DNA from: Ephydatia muelleri
Taxonomy: Eukaryota; Porifera; Demospongiae; Spongillida; Spongillidae
NCBI GenBank assembly: GCA_013339895.1
Contig: JABACO010000015.1
Coordinates: 1,439,633-1,503,632, forward strand
Length of the DNA stretch: 64,000 nt
Direction: 5' to 3'
Positions within the stretch are counted from its first letter, which is position 1. The number at the start of each line of letters is the position of its first letter. Of this stretch, positions 11,101 through 24,727 are shown in pieces. The notes beneath the pieces were generated by a model. That model saw nothing but the letters and a program-made list of their open reading frames with translations, searched no databases and was not told the DNA's origin. The position numbers and the translations under genes are program-made.

Positions 11101-12561
11101 ATTGTCTTTTCTCCATGGCAACTACTGACACACACATACACCACCACCACCACCAGATCCTCATGTGGAAGCATAAGTGGGGCCGATACCCATACCAGGT
11201 ACCAGCTACTGACCACATGTAGGCAAATGGTAAGCAGAGCTGGTTCAGATGCCTTTACAACACATGCTTCACACACCTTGCCAGAGAGCCAGGCTTGCTG
11301 ACGACAGCACTGGGGTCCTGCACATCATCTGGGGAGGAGGAGCCACGCCCAATAGGGAGGGTCCTGAGAGGTGTGAGTGTGAAGGGCGAAGAGGGGGCAG
11401 CCCCTACGAGGGAGGAAGAGGGATGGGAGGAGGAATGGGAGGAGGATGGGGAGGAGGGAGGGGTGGAGAGGAAGGGAGGGTGAGGAGGAGGAAGGGATGA
11501 GGAGGAGGGAGGGGTGAGGAGGAAGGAAGGTGAGGAGGAGGGAGGGGTGAGGAGGAGGGAGGGTGAGAAGGAGGGATGGTAAGGATGAGAGGATGAGAGG
11601 AGGGGATGGAATGGGAGGGGGAATACCAGAACAGAAACATTTGTGGCCACAAATTAACGTTGCGAATGTTTTAGTGCACAAAAGGCAAAGGCATTTATAT
11701 GCACTTATCAGTAACGCTACACTAATCTTATTGATTACATGGGCTGGTACCATGGCTATTGATCACATGACTGAACAGTACTGGGATTTGGGTAAACTGC
11801 ATGTCGGAATAGAGACATACATGCCCATGTCACACATTAGACAATAGCTTCCATATATCAAACAGCCACGAAAATATTATACCCACACAAATATGGTCTT
11901 CAGGGTACCATTCCCATATCAGGAGTAGAATGGGTCCCATATCCCCCCCACCCCCCACCCCCCATAAAAAAAACAACTTGTAGTCCCGTACCCATACCCA
12001 TATCTGGAGCATAATGTGGTCCCATACCCATACCTGGAGCATCGTGAACCTTCAGAGACTCTCCGTTCCTCTTCAGCTTGCTCCGCACCCTGAAAACCTG
12101 GCTCCACCCATCCTCCACGTTCCTCCACTCCTCAGGGTCCTCCTCGTGTTCCACCAGCCCCATCATGGCCCCTATGTGGAGGGGCTTCCCCTTGAGGTGC
12201 TGCTCCTTGAGGTACCAGAGGGGGGGCTCCAGGCAGCCCTGGGGGAGAAGGGTGTTCTCCAGGCACTCCAGGAAGGAGAACATGGAGGGCTGGTGGTAGA
12301 ACATGATCGTGGGATGGGCTATGCCGTCGTAGCCAATCAGGATAAGGTGGGCAGGCTGGCCTTTGTTTGGAGGGAACGGGGAAGAGGGAGGGAGTGGGGG
12401 AAGAGGAGATAGAAAGGGCTAATGCAATACAGATTATACATGTATTGTATGTGTATAGGTGTGTATGTGTGAGCACTTGTATATGTAGGTATGTATGTAT
12501 GTATGTATGTATGTATGTATGTATGTATGTATGTATGTATGTATGTGTGTTTGCAAGTGTT

Positions 12562-12626
<65 letters not shown>

Positions 12627-13175
12627 AACAACAGAGAGGAGACACTCACCAGAAGAGCAGTGGCAGTGAAGGTGGGCAACTTCTTTGTCCACATCAATAC
12701 ACATCACATGTTCCCAAAGGAAACTAAAAAGAGAAAGAACACAGATACTAAGAAGTGGATGAAATCATTACACTTCCTCTGCTCGCACACTTGGTATACT
12801 ATGCTTCGGCTTCTAAAAAGGGGGGAGGGGGGAGGGGAGGGGAACATTAGCCTCTTGGCTATAAACAGAGGTGTGTTGGTTAGCCCCAAAACATTCTTTT
12901 ACTCTGCTCAAAGTTTAGTTGACCATAAATGCGTACATACATGTCCCCCGTCCATCACTTGTCCTTGCTACTTGCAGCCAAGATTCAATGCAAATACATT
13001 GGACGATTTCTATCTTTATCCTGAAGGTTGAGGGTCCTTATGAAAGCTTTGCTAACAGCGTAAAGCTTAAATTAGAGGGCACCACTTATCAACATTAATC
13101 CCTTGGCAGCCTCTGTAGAGGTCACTGACACATAAGGCCCACATTGCCCCAAAGGAACATTATTCCAACCCCCCC

Positions 13176-13208
<33 letters not shown>

Positions 13209-15030
13209 TAATGCCCAACTGTAAGACATTGACTAAAATAAACTGCACTATCACTGAAACCCTGAATCTCACTCCTTCTAAATGACGCCCACCTCCCACT
13301 ACCTTTGTCACCTTTTATTGGCTTTGTTGTTTTCCAGAACAGAGTTGGGTAGCCATTTCAGAAGGATGGAAGCATGCACCTGGTGTAAGCTCAGGTATCC
13401 TGGCAATGGGGCAATAAAGCCAGGCTAAGGTGAAATGTGAGTGTGTGTATGTGGTGTGTGTGTGTGAATGTGTGGTGTGTGTGGATGTGTGGTATTGTAT
13501 GCATGTGTGGTTGTATGGATGTGTGGTGTGTGTGTGTGTGTAAATATGTGCATGTTATATATTAGGTGTGACATGTGCATGCATGTATGTGTGTATATGT
13601 ATGTGTGATGTGTGTGTGGATGTGTGAATATTTCATATAAATTCGGAGAGGCACTCAAAGATTGTGAGCAGGCTTACTGGCTGGATGTAGACATTGTTCT
13701 TTCCAAACACCACAGAGCTTCCAGGACTCTGGTACAAGGACTGAACGTGGCCCAGGCTCCTCCGTGGGCACACCTCCTGTGTGCATGCACAATGGGGTAA
13801 GGGAGGAGGAGGAGGAGGGGGGAAGGAGGGGAAGAAGAAAGGAGGAGAAGGAGGAGGGGAAGGAGGAGGGGAAGGAGGAGGAGGAGGAGGAGAGGGAAGG
13901 AGGAGGAGGGAAGAAGGAGGAGGGAAGGAGGAGGAGGGGAAGGAGGAGGAGGGGAAGGAAGGGAGGAGGGGAAGGAGGAGGAGGGGAAGGAGGAGGAGGA
14001 GGAGGAGGAGGAGGGGAGGAGGAGGGGAAGGAGGAGGAGGGGAAGGAGGAGGGAGGGAGGGGAAGGAGGAGGAGGGAAGGAGGAGGTGAGTAGGAAGAGG
14101 GGAGGGGAGGAGAAGGAGATGGAATGTGGTATTGAGATCAATATTCTGTCAAGTCACAAGGAATATTACAACAAAGATTGCCATCCAGCGGAGTGCAGAT
14201 GCAAGAAAAACAAAAGGCAGTGTGCAAAAGAAACAAGGGGTGGGATGAGTTGCAACAGTTAAAGACAACAGTGCAGAAGTGTGAGTACACAGCAGCTTGA
14301 CATCATGACGGTGTATTGTGTGATGTGTCACAACAGATGACACTTGGGGCCTTATTTGAAATCTACATGCTGGAAGAAGCCATAAAACACACAGGTACTA
14401 TCAAATGCTTGAAATGAAACCATCGTAAAAAAGGAGGAGAGGGTAGAAGGATTTTAGAAAAAGGGAGGAGGAGGAAAGGGAAGAGGAGAGGGTAGAGAAA
14501 GGGAAGAGGAAGAGGGTAAAGAGACAGGGAAGAAAGGGAGGGAAGGAGGAGAAGGAAGAGGAGAGGTTAGAGAAAGGGAGGAGGAATACACAGACTGAGA
14601 CGACCATGGATGAACTCACATAGATGGCTGCCATGGCACTGAAGAAAAAGAATGCATACAAAGTGATGAACATGACCAGCAAAGTCCTGCAGCACATGCA
14701 CCACATGTGTGTGTTATGTGCATGTGTGTGCATGTGTGTGTGCATGTGTGTGTGCATGTGTGTGTGCATGTGTGTGTGTGTGTTGCGGTGTGTGTGTGCA
14801 TGTGTGTGTGCATCTGTGTGTGCATTACATGCTATGCCACACTAAAACACACGCACAGATGCACACACACTCACCACACCGACTTACGGTGTGTGACGCT
14901 TGACAATCTCCATGGGAGAAGGTGATATGAATGAGCTGTCTATGGATTTGAGCCGACTGAAACCGAAGGGAGCAAGGTCCATCTAGCGTAGAACATTGTG
15001 TCAGTTGTACATCCCAACACACGTGTACAT

Positions 15031-15067
<37 letters not shown>

Positions 15068-16577
15068 CCACACACACACACACATGCACACACACACACA
15101 TTCACTCATGCATGGCTTACCTAATAGGGTACAGAATATATCTCCAGTACAAAGGATGACGCATAACAGAATGCTCCTCGTAATACAAGCTGCATGTAAA
15201 ATGGGATAGCCATTAAGCGGCGTTAAGTTCATCACTCTTGCCTTCCACCTCTCATATTTCCTTTTTTCCCACCTCTCCATTACACCTCTCACTCAACTAC
15301 CCTTCCCCTCCCTCACACTCACCCTCTCCTCAGCCACCCTCCCCTCACTCACCTCCCTTCCTCACTCACCCCTCACCTTCCCTTCTCGTTACATTCACTT
15401 CAACTCTTTCCGACTGCCTCCCTCCATGGTCCCTCCCACCTGCCTCCCTCCATAGTCCCTTTCACCTGCCTCCCTCCATAGTCCCTCCCACCTGCCTCCC
15501 TCCATAGTCCCTCCCACCTGCCTCCTCCATAGTCCCTCCCACCTGCCTCCCTCCATAGTCCCTCACACCTGCCTCCTCCATAGTCCCTCCCACTGCCTCC
15601 CTCCATAGTCCCTCCCACCGCCTCCCTCCATAGTCCCTCCACCTGCCTCCCTCCATAGTCCCTCCCACCTGCCTCCCTCCCATAGCCCTCCCACCTGCCT
15701 CCACCCCTACCACCATCAATTTATTATTCACCTCGCATTGGTTGCCATGGCTTCCACGATAGTCTTCAACTTTCCCTCCACCATGGCAACCCTCACCCAA
15801 ACAATCCTCCTCTCCCCTGTGATGGCACTGCCCTGCATGCACGCATAGTCCGGACGCCCAGCATTGGTGTGCTGAGCAAACTGAGGCCATACACCTACTC
15901 AGCTTCCTTCACCTTCTGCCAAGGTCATGCAGGATCTTCCCGGAAGGTGGGAGGGCTGGGAACGGGACACCTGGTACTTCTTCTTTGTCCCGTACGAGAG
16001 AATCTCCTCCACCAAAGCTGCATGGAGACACGCACCAGATGTGTTGCAACAAACAATGGTGCCATTACAAAATACACAGTGTCATGACTGTGTGACAGTG
16101 AATTCGGAGCAGCGAAGACAAAGTTTTATATTCATAAATACCACATAACCACAAATGCCCGAGGTAAGCACGTAAGTACAGCCAATGCGCAAACGCTACA
16201 CAACCCGTACGCAGGTACGAATAGGCACGTCATTAGCCGGTGCACATGCAACGCACGTGCGACGGTTCCACTCACCGCAGAAGGTAGTAAACTTTGGGTG
16301 ACTCCAGTGGATCTTTGAGGCTGATGCGGCTTCCAGGATTTGTTTTGGACTGGAGAAGGAAGGACACAAGGAAAGAAGGAATAAAAGGAAGACGAGGAGG
16401 GAGGAGGGGGTAAGGAAGATGAAGAGACAAAGGACACTTTCTTCCACCATGCATTACATGAAAGCGGACGCACAAGCACGAAACATACATACATTATACT
16501 AACATCTTGCAAAAACAATATATCCTTACCTCTTGTTTGCATCGATTGACAAGCGATTCACAAGAAGTACGCTCCAT
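5536..16577 (-). CDS. SGSM: SGSM1/2-like RUN-TBC Rab-GAP gene (copy 1, frame-broken upstream part)
   Basis: Same 22-exon gene as 42667-54014. Exons checked here include the first (16530-16577), the 19-nt microexon (14620-14638), the long TBC exon (8659-9404), 8420-8470, 8011-8093, 7666-7775, 6945-7041, 6535-6646, 6420-6475 and the last (5536-5633, TAG at 5536). Exon 8420-8470 is 51 nt and keeps the frame (TKLRNIIT then SYVWAHM). The copy 2 equivalent is 50 nt, so this copy is the correct one there. Several exons above about 13.7 kb have single-base indels relative to copy 2, for example in the RUN-domain exon near 15.75-16.02 kb. I read these as sequence errors and not as true decay. Confidence 0.85.
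5895..6360. repeat. 24-bp minisatellite with CACGTG E-box, SGSM last intron (copy 1)
   Basis: Unit GGCACGTGCGGGCATAGGAACATA, with about nine uniform units (6107-6320) and diverged 18-24-bp units on both sides. Each core unit has the palindrome GCACGTGC. Length 24 keeps three minus-strand frames open, one reading PMPARAYV repeats; the flanking SGSM donor (GTAAGATG at 6412-6419) shows it is intronic. The copy 2 equivalent is 43035-43545. Confidence 0.9.
7160..7660. repeat. Pyrimidine-rich minisatellite in an SGSM intron (copy 1)
   Basis: Units around CTCCCACCTGCCCCTCCCTCTCTCAC and TCCCTTCCATCACCTCTCTC fill the intron between SGSM exons 7666-7775 and 6945-7041. On the gene strand it is purine-rich. 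The copy 2 version (44345-44979) has a different unit order and many small indels. Confidence 0.85.
8103..8149. repeat. (GT)n microsatellite in an SGSM intron (copy 1)
   Basis: About 23 GT units next to the 3' splice site of exon 8011-8093; on the gene strand it is (AC)n. Copy 2 (45613-45643) is shorter. Confidence 0.9.
8247..8354. repeat. 27-bp tandem repeat with ATGCAGCTGCAT palindrome (copy 1, 4 units)
   Basis: Four exact units of CACTGTCTTGTCACATGCAG plus CTGCATT. Each carries the 12-bp perfect palindrome ATGCAGCTGCAT with a CAGCTG E-box core. Copy 2 (45740-45793) has two units. It lies in an SGSM intron between exons 8420-8470 and 8011-8093. Confidence 0.95.
9470..9890. repeat. GT-rich minisatellite GTGTGGATGTGTGCATGTTC (copy 1)
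   Basis: A long GT-rich array with a ~40-45-bp higher-order unit (GTGTGGATGTGTGCATGTTC followed by AGTGTGTGTGTGTGCATGTAT) in the SGSM intron upstream of exon 8659-9404. Copy 2 is about 46880-47305. Cys/Val-rich open frames through it are artefacts. Confidence 0.9.
11400..11620. repeat. GGA-rich tract in an SGSM intron (copy 1)
   Basis: Imperfect GGGAGGAGGAGGGATGAG repeats directly 5' (gene sense) of the exon that is 48683-48809 in copy 2, where the tract is 48805-49025. On the gene strand it is a long polypyrimidine run ending in the acceptor CCCTCGTAG. Confidence 0.85.
12488..12624. repeat. (GTAT)n and (GT)n microsatellite (copy 1)
   Basis: About fifteen GTAT units followed by about 35 GT units, in the SGSM intron next to the EVAHLHCH exon. 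Copy 2 (49893-50029) has fewer GTAT and more GT units. Confidence 0.95.
13170..13203. repeat. Poly-C/poly-A tract (copy 1)
   Basis: About 27 C followed by A in an SGSM intron. Copy 2 (50576-50617) has a longer C-run. Such homopolymers are prone to sequencing and assembly error. Confidence 0.9.
13798..14095. repeat. (GGA)n-type tract in an SGSM intron (copy 1)
   Basis: About 300 bp of GGAGGAGGGGAAGGA repeats. Copy 2 (51215-51500) has a more regular GGAGGAGGAGGGGAA array. Long Glu/Gly open frames are artefacts. From about here towards higher coordinates copy 1 shows frequent indels. Confidence 0.9.
15412..15700. repeat. 26-bp minisatellite CCTCCCTCCATAGTCCCTCC (copy 1)
   Basis: About eleven units of a 26-bp repeat (CACCTGCCTCCCTCCATAGT plus CCCTCC) in the SGSM intron 3' of the RUN-domain exon. 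Several units lack one or two bases compared with copy 2 (52825-53130), part of the indel excess of copy 1. Confidence 0.92.
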
Positions 16578-16742
16578 AATTTACTTTTGGGAAAATCATA
16601 CATACAGAGCTCAGAGCGCGCGACGAAATACAATTTGACATCCGGCTACATAATAGTTATAATTAGAGCTGTATTGTTAAATGTGAATTAACCATTGAAT
16701 CGTCCCCTTATTTCCTCATTCTATCCGTTTCCAGGCCCCGAT
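16578..16742. promoter_or_regulatory. Head-to-head intergenic region, SGSM / carboxypeptidase (copy 1)
   Basis: Only 165 bp separate the SGSM start codon (minus) from the carboxypeptidase start codon (plus), so the two genes probably share a bidirectional promoter. A CTATCCGTTTCCAG tract just before the carboxypeptidase ATG looks like a 3' splice site, which would allow a 5' untranslated exon further upstream. Confidence 0.6.
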
Positions 16743-18483
<1,741 letters not shown>

Positions 18484-18756
18484 ATCACACATGCGTAGCT
18501 TGTTTGACATTGTGTTCTTTCCCTTTTTTTTTTTTCTCAACATACTTGTACATATAATTTTTTGTAGGATTAGTTTAAGTCATGTGATAACATAACTTTA
18601 ATAACAGTGGTGATGCCAAAGGGAGTGGCAGTTAATAGTCATGATTAATAGACTTTTAATTGTCTGTACACAACCACTATAATGGAAAAAAACACGTATG
18701 GAATTTGAAAGTTTTAGCACAAAAAAAAGGGTGATGTAAAAAGATGAAGAATAAAG

Positions 18757-21700
18757 TCACGGTTCTTTAGAAGTTGTGGAATCTGTCTGTGTATGACACA
18801 TATTCACTGCTGATTGGACATCTTGACTGGCCACTTCTGAAGGGTTCACCCCTTCCACAGCATTGGTGGACACCACCCTCCTCACTGGTCACTACCTGCT
18901 GCTCGAGTCACGGCTGAGTGCGCTTCCGTGAGCACCGTTTGTTCAGCATCCGAGGTGGGTTGGTCACTAAACGGAATCAGAACATCCGTGGGAGAAGCCA
19001 GTTCCCTACTGACAGCAGCCGCGAGTTTGTAGAAGCTCAACTTATGCTTCTCATTAGCAGTGTCCACATTGCTAAGCAAATTAGTGACGGCCTGCCAACA
19101 GATTGAAGTCGGCAGGGAGGTTCTGGAGGGCCTCGGGCGACATGCTGGCCAGCGTCTGGGAGAGCGCCTGAACCGTTTCCGCAGTGGTCCCGGCACTGGC
19201 TAACAGCGCCTCAGAATATGGGGAGCACAACTGCATCCGACGTCACTAGGGCGGGCAACACCTGGATTGCGCTCCCGTCCCCCAGGCTGCCCCCCCGGAG
19301 AACTGCAACGTCACGTTCCCCCCCCACCACTCCCAGCGCTACTCCCTTCCGTCATCAGGGAGTAGGTCCCCCCCCCTCCTCCGCCATCGCTGGTCGTGGA
19401 GGGGCTCTGCTCTCCCGCGCTGGCCGATCCTGAACCCGTCACTGAGGGTTAAGGTTCTTCTTCCAGTAGTACAAGGTGCCGGGACTGATGCCATACTTTT
19501 GAGATGCCTCCTTGATGGAGTGGTCGAGGGCGTACTGTAGTATCTGCATCTTCTCCTGCTGGGTGCAGCGGGGGCTTGGCCGAGTGACCCTCCGACGAAA
19601 CAATGTCGTATTCCATCCCGACGTCTCGATGTCCACTTCGTTGGTCACCTCCAGCGGCACAGAGTCCCGCCCTGACGCTCCCTTCCCCTCCCTGCTCCCC
19701 TGCGCAGCGCGTGTTGCCGTCGACCACCTCACCGCCGTCGACGATTGAATTGAAGTTCTGTCCGTCGTAGTTGACCATGTCGGACCCGCCCGAGATGTCG
19801 GCTGCGTCCATTCCTTCCTGGAGCTCCTGGATGCGTTGGCACCTTCGTCGCTCATCAGCCCCTCTGCGTGGAGGGGCCTTCCTCCAGTTCTGGATCGTCT
19901 TGGTCGTGATCCCGAATCGCTGCCTCCCCGCCTCCTTCAGGGAGTTGTTCTCGGCAAACTTGATGATGTACCTTCTTCTGCATGGCGGTGTACCTTGGGC
20001 TGGTGGAGTTTCAGCTCCACCCTCCAGCGCCACACCGGTCGGGGCAGCCACCTCGTACCGAGACGCTGCCTTCTGCAGGGTGGTGGCGTTGGCGTACCTC
20101 ACCACCTCCTCCTTCTCCTCTGGGGTGAACTCTCTCGCCGGCTTCCCAAAGTAGGTGGAGGGGTTCGACTGAAGGTCCACCACCCCTTCCTCCTCCATCG
20201 GCTGGGTCTGCTGGGCGGCTGCAAGCATGCTGCTGCGGCCGCCTGGGCCTGCTGCATGGCATTCTCCACCACCTCCATCACTGCCTGCACGCGCTCTGGG
20301 GTCCGCCCCCCTCCCCTGGATTGGAACAGAGCCAGGAGGGCTTCGCACAGGTTACCAGTGCTCGGGGACATGGTCATCGCCTGCTCTAGTTGGTGCGCAG
20401 CTTCTTCGGGGTCGAGTACTCTGGGCTCCCGAGGGTGCGTCTCCTCGTCGAGCCCGGTGTCCCTGCTGGGGAGGACGAGGCCTCCCGTCCAGGTTCTGGG
20501 CGGGGGTTTCGGGTCCAGCAGGAGCTTGTTGCGGTGCAGGAAGCGGAAGGCCCCACCCCAGGTGGCGACAAAGGAGGGATTGGAGGTCGCGGTTGAGGTC
20601 TTCGACGTACTGGCACAGCGCCTGCACCATCGATGCTTCCGCACTCGGCTACCTTGTTGCGCACCCACTCGATCAAACTGCTCCTCCATCTCCTCCGAGT
20701 AGGGTTTTTCCACACTCTCGTGTGTGATCACTTCCTCTGTCTGCACAGGGGTAGGGATGCTCTGCTGGTCTTCCACGAGGGGCACTCTGTCCCCAGAGGC
20801 CTTGGGAGTGAGCTGAAGGTTGTGCCGCTGGAGGAACTTCTGCTTGCCACCCAGTCGAAAGCCGTGAAGTTGGCGTTCTCCTGGCCGATCAGGTTGGTGG
20901 CGTACTTGGCGAGGTCGGTGGAGGTGACCTGTGCGCCTTGGTCCTGCTGGGCCAACACCCACTGCGCGATGGCGTCGTCCTTGGACCGGGAGTAGCTGAG
21001 GGGCCTCCCCTGTCCCGACACGTTGGCCCTCTTCTTGTTCACGGAGAGGGCTTCCAGCTCGGGTCCCTTCTGCTGCACCAGCTTGATCCACCCGGCAATG
21101 GTGGAGTTGGCAATGCCCAGCATGCGACAGACGTAGTGCCCCGCACGTTGTACTCCTTCATCAGCCTCACCACCTCCAACTTCTCGGCGAGGGTGTGTCG
21201 GCTGCGGGCACTGTTCCTGCTCCTCTCTCCCGGCTGATCGCCCGCCACACTCATCGCGCGCCTCGGTGGTGACGGAAGAGATGCCGGATATCTTGAGGGT
21301 GGAACGAGTTGCACCATCATGCGTCCTGTCCGAGACCATGCCAGGCCCGGGCTGCAAGTGGAGTACCCTGACGGATGCAGGGTCCGATTCCTCCGCCCAC
21401 TCCACCTCAACCCACCCACACCCTCCCCAGAAGGCGGGGCCAGGTCAGAGTGCTCCATGTCATCCTGCTGGTCCAGCCCCTCGTTGCTCACGTCCCCTTC
21501 CCGGAGGAGAGACGTCGTCACTGTCGTTGTCCGACCCGGAGAAGTCCGCCACTTTGAGCTTGCGATGCGGCTTCATCTTCTTGTTGACCGACAGGTCCAG
21601 GTTGTGCCTCAGCAGGAAAGTGACCCATCCGACGGAGGCATTGAAGTTGGGGTTTCTGACTGCACCAGTTTCTTGCGTAGGACCGCAGTGAGGCAAAGGT

Positions 21701-23448
21701 CACCTTCCTACCCGTGGCCTGCTGCTCCTGGACCCACTTGGCCAGGGCGTGGTCCGTCTCCTTGGTGTAGGAGAGGGGCGGCTGCGGGACCCGCGTCGGA
21801 CTCGAATCGGCCCGCGTGCAGCTTGAACCCGGCGCTGATGTTGTGTCCCCCTGAGGAAGTAAAGTTTGGAAGGAAGGATCGGCTGCAGAGTGGAGGTGAG
21901 GTACAGGGCAGCGCTGGTCGGGGGGTCAAGAGAGTGGGAAAACCCAACGTTGCCGTCGCTCCCACCCGATTGGTCGTGCAGGTTCTGCGTGCTGTTCAGG
22001 AGGTCCACGAGGGAGACGTTCTCTGACGCCAGCTCGCTCAGAGTGTTCTGCAGGCAGCCGCCTGCGCCGGGTTCAAGATGGTGGAGTCGATGGTTTCTTC
22101 CGGTGAGGATGGCCAGGGCGGTCTTCATGGGGTCGTCTGCCGAGGATCAGGCGTGTACTCGCTGCTCACAGTCACCACCGGGTCAGAGTACATGGAAGAC
22201 GTGGTGTGGGAGGAAGAGCTCCGATGTTCCACCGGCCATGGACACGCCCCCCACAGCCGAGCTCACGGCGAGGGACTGTGGCGACCCAGCTCAGAGCCCA
22301 ACCCCCGCATGGAATCCTGGGGGGCGACCCCCGTGCCACCATTGCCCCCCCCCCCGGAGGACTGGTTGTGAAGGCTCAGCTTGTGCCTGAGGAGGAAGTT
22401 CTGGGCCCAGCTGGCCGAACCCGTGAAGTTTGGGTTCTCCTTGAGTATGAGGGTCTTGGCGTACTTCCTGAGTTCAGAGTTGGTCACTAGTGTCCCCTCC
22501 AGCTGCTTTTTGTCCTCACCCACTCCGCAATGTTTTGATCAGTCTCGGTCGAGTAGGAGTGGTCGTCCCCGTTCCGAGCTTCTCACGTCCTGCTTCGAGC
22601 CGGAGGTCTTCTTGCAGTGGTCCCCGAGGTCGATGTCGTGTCGGAGGAGGAACCGCTGGGCCCAACCCTGAGAGGCGTTGAACTGGGGGTTCTCCTGGTG
22701 GATGTGGGCCTTGGCATAGCTGCACAGGTATTGAAGGGTCACCCTCTCCCCCTTCGCCAGAAGCTCCCTGATGTGGTCGGCGATCAGACTGTCCGTCGCC
22801 TTGGAGTACGATATCTTCCTCCCCTGGCCTGGGGAGTTGAACTTTGGCTGCTGCTGCTGCTGCTGCTGCTGCTGGATCTCGTCTGGCAACTTGGCCCAAC
22901 TCTGGATCGTCGCCACGGGGACATTGAACCTCTTCGCCGCCGTCTCGACCGAGTACTTTTCAGCAAAGCCAATGACGTCGGCTGGGGCCGGTGACCCCAC
23001 CATGTTGAGGCTCTCCCCCTCATCTGTTGGTTCACAGTCGTCAACCACAATGAGGCCAGTGTAGCCCCCCCTCCTCCTCCTTCCTCGTCACCGCGCCCCG
23101 CTCCTCCTCCTCCCCCTCCCCCTCACCCTCCTGCTGCACCTGCGAATGGTTCATGGACAGGTCCTCCACCACCTCTCCTTCGATCTCCACGATCTCCACG
23201 CCGTTCCCAGCGCCCCCGCCGCCGCTAACGGCCATGCCGGAGACGGCAGGGGTGGCCCCCTCGTGGGCCGTGTGGTGGTGGGCGGCGTCCGAGAGGGACA
23301 CCTCGCTGACGGACTCAGGGACGTTTTCCTCCAGGAGGTTTGTCCCCAATCTCCTCGCTTCCGAACCGGACTCCTCCGTTGGGGCTCCGCCTTCCGCCCT
23401 TTGCCTTCGCTGGAATCTGGAGTCCATTAGAATCACTCCGCGATGCAT
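18757..23448 (-). pseudogene. Multi-HTH (CENP-B/Psq-like) protein gene, frame-broken copy (copy 1)
   Basis: Same gene as 56173-60835, interrupted by many small indels relative to copy 2. One site is better here. Near 21193-21197 this copy has one C fewer than copy 2 and reads SRHTLAEKLEVVRLMKEYN in one frame, joining the two halves that are in different frames in copy 2. The breaks elsewhere look like sequence errors of the same kind as in the neighbouring carboxypeptidase. Confidence 0.85.
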
Positions 23449-24280
23449 TTTCCACAGCTTCAATCGGGGAAATTATAAGCTTCAGAAGCTATGAAGGAAG
23501 AATAACGACACATACTCATTTATTTATTGATTTTAGATAGAGCCAAACATTCAAAGGCTCACAACCCGCCATGCGGTGACTAAAACCACATCCATTCCTG
23601 CTTGCAGCACGACGCACACACCATTGCTTATTTTAAATTAACTGGCATTGATATCTAATATAAAAGTCAATACGGCATCCCGGCTGTGTATCTATTTGGG
23701 AGCATAGCCACACAAATACAGAACGCGCGATTTATTACAAAAGCTGCTGAACGCAGCAACCACTCGTGTTTAGCGATTTGGATCGCATCTGTCGCTCAAA
23801 AGCACGCTATATACCAGAATCGGAGCCAGCTCAACCCCCTAAGGTATCACACAAGCATACAACGGGCAGCTGCATCACACACAGGAAACAAGATGGCGGC
23901 TCACCGTTTGGGCCCAGCAATTGGGACCGGTGTGTCCACTTGCGGCTGTTGTAGTGCGTTGGAAAGCTGCGACCAAACGGCTTTTTAGTCTGGTAGAAAG
24001 ATATACAAGCGTCTTGCAGAAGAAAGAATTATTTTTCGCTCTTTCCACTGAAAAGGAGCCAGCGCAAAAAACGTCAACACAACCTAGAAAGAAAGAAATG
24101 TCGCACTACGCGCATGCGTCACTTAACAATCTCACGTGACTACAAAACGTCGCATTCCAAAGTGTAACCGCACTTTACACCTCCGCATTCCGAGCTCACA
24201 CTTTTACATCTTACTACGGGGACACAATAATCCTACATTACTACATTACAATTTTGACATTATTACCCCAAAAATGATTA
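23449..24280. promoter_or_regulatory. Promoter region of the multi-HTH gene (copy 1)
   Basis: Counterpart of 60836-61660, nearly identical and far less indel-rich than the adjacent coding part of copy 1. AAGATGGCGGC lies near 23890, with the CGCATGCGTCAC and TCACGTGAC motifs near 24110-24140. Confidence 0.5.
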
Positions 24281-24286
24281 GTTCTA

Positions 24287-24727
24287 TTAAGTAGAACGAT
24301 CAGCATCGGCGGCGCCAAGAGATGGAACGTAAAGCAGGCGATTAGGAGTTCGGGCAGCAGTATTTTTGTCTGACACGTAGTTGAGTCGAACAGCATCCTT
24401 GGTTGACTTAGCCACAACGTTCTCCAGCACTTGGGTGGGAGTCAGTGTGGGCTGCAGTTCCAACAGCACGGCAACGTAGCCGGTCACGTGAGGGCAGGCC
24501 ATCGAGGTGCCAGACATGACCTTGGTGCACGTGTCGCACCCGAACCCAACGCTGTCGATCATCTTGCCGGGCGCGAAAACATCGAGGCAAGCCCCCGTGT
24601 TGGAAAAGGACGCTGCCTCGTCCCCATTATCGGTCGCACCGACGTCTATAGTGACCCCGGAAGACGCAGGACTGAAGTTGCACGAATCGAGACCGTTATT
24701 CCCGGCGGCGGCAACTGCCGTGATGCC
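24287..24727 (-). CDS. Proteinase K-like subtilase, 3' part only (copy 1, cut by gap)
   Basis: The C-terminal 146 codons of the subtilase, matching 61671-62111. It contains the oxyanion-hole AAAGNNG, the catalytic-serine motif SGTSMACPHVTGY and the end RLLYVPSLGAADADRST before TAA. The rest of the catalytic domain, the propeptide and the first exon are lost in the N gap. Confidence 0.93.
   Translation of the reverse strand, partial: GITAVAAAGNNGLDSCNFSPASSGVTIDVGATDNGDEAASFSNTGACLDVFAPGKMIDSVGFGCDTCTKVMSGTSMACPHVTGYVAVLLELQPTLTPTQVLENVVAKSTKDAVRLNYVSDKNTAARTPNRLLYVPSLGAADADRST

Noticed and set aside
11830-12042. GGGTATGGGTATGGGAC minus-strand repeats as a protein with GMGMG repeats
   Set aside because: They follow the SGSM donor GTATGG and are intronic.
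12400-12700. His/Thr-rich and Tyr/Val/Cys-rich frames
   Set aside because: Translation of GTAT and GT microsatellites; only the EVAHLHCH exon next to them is real.
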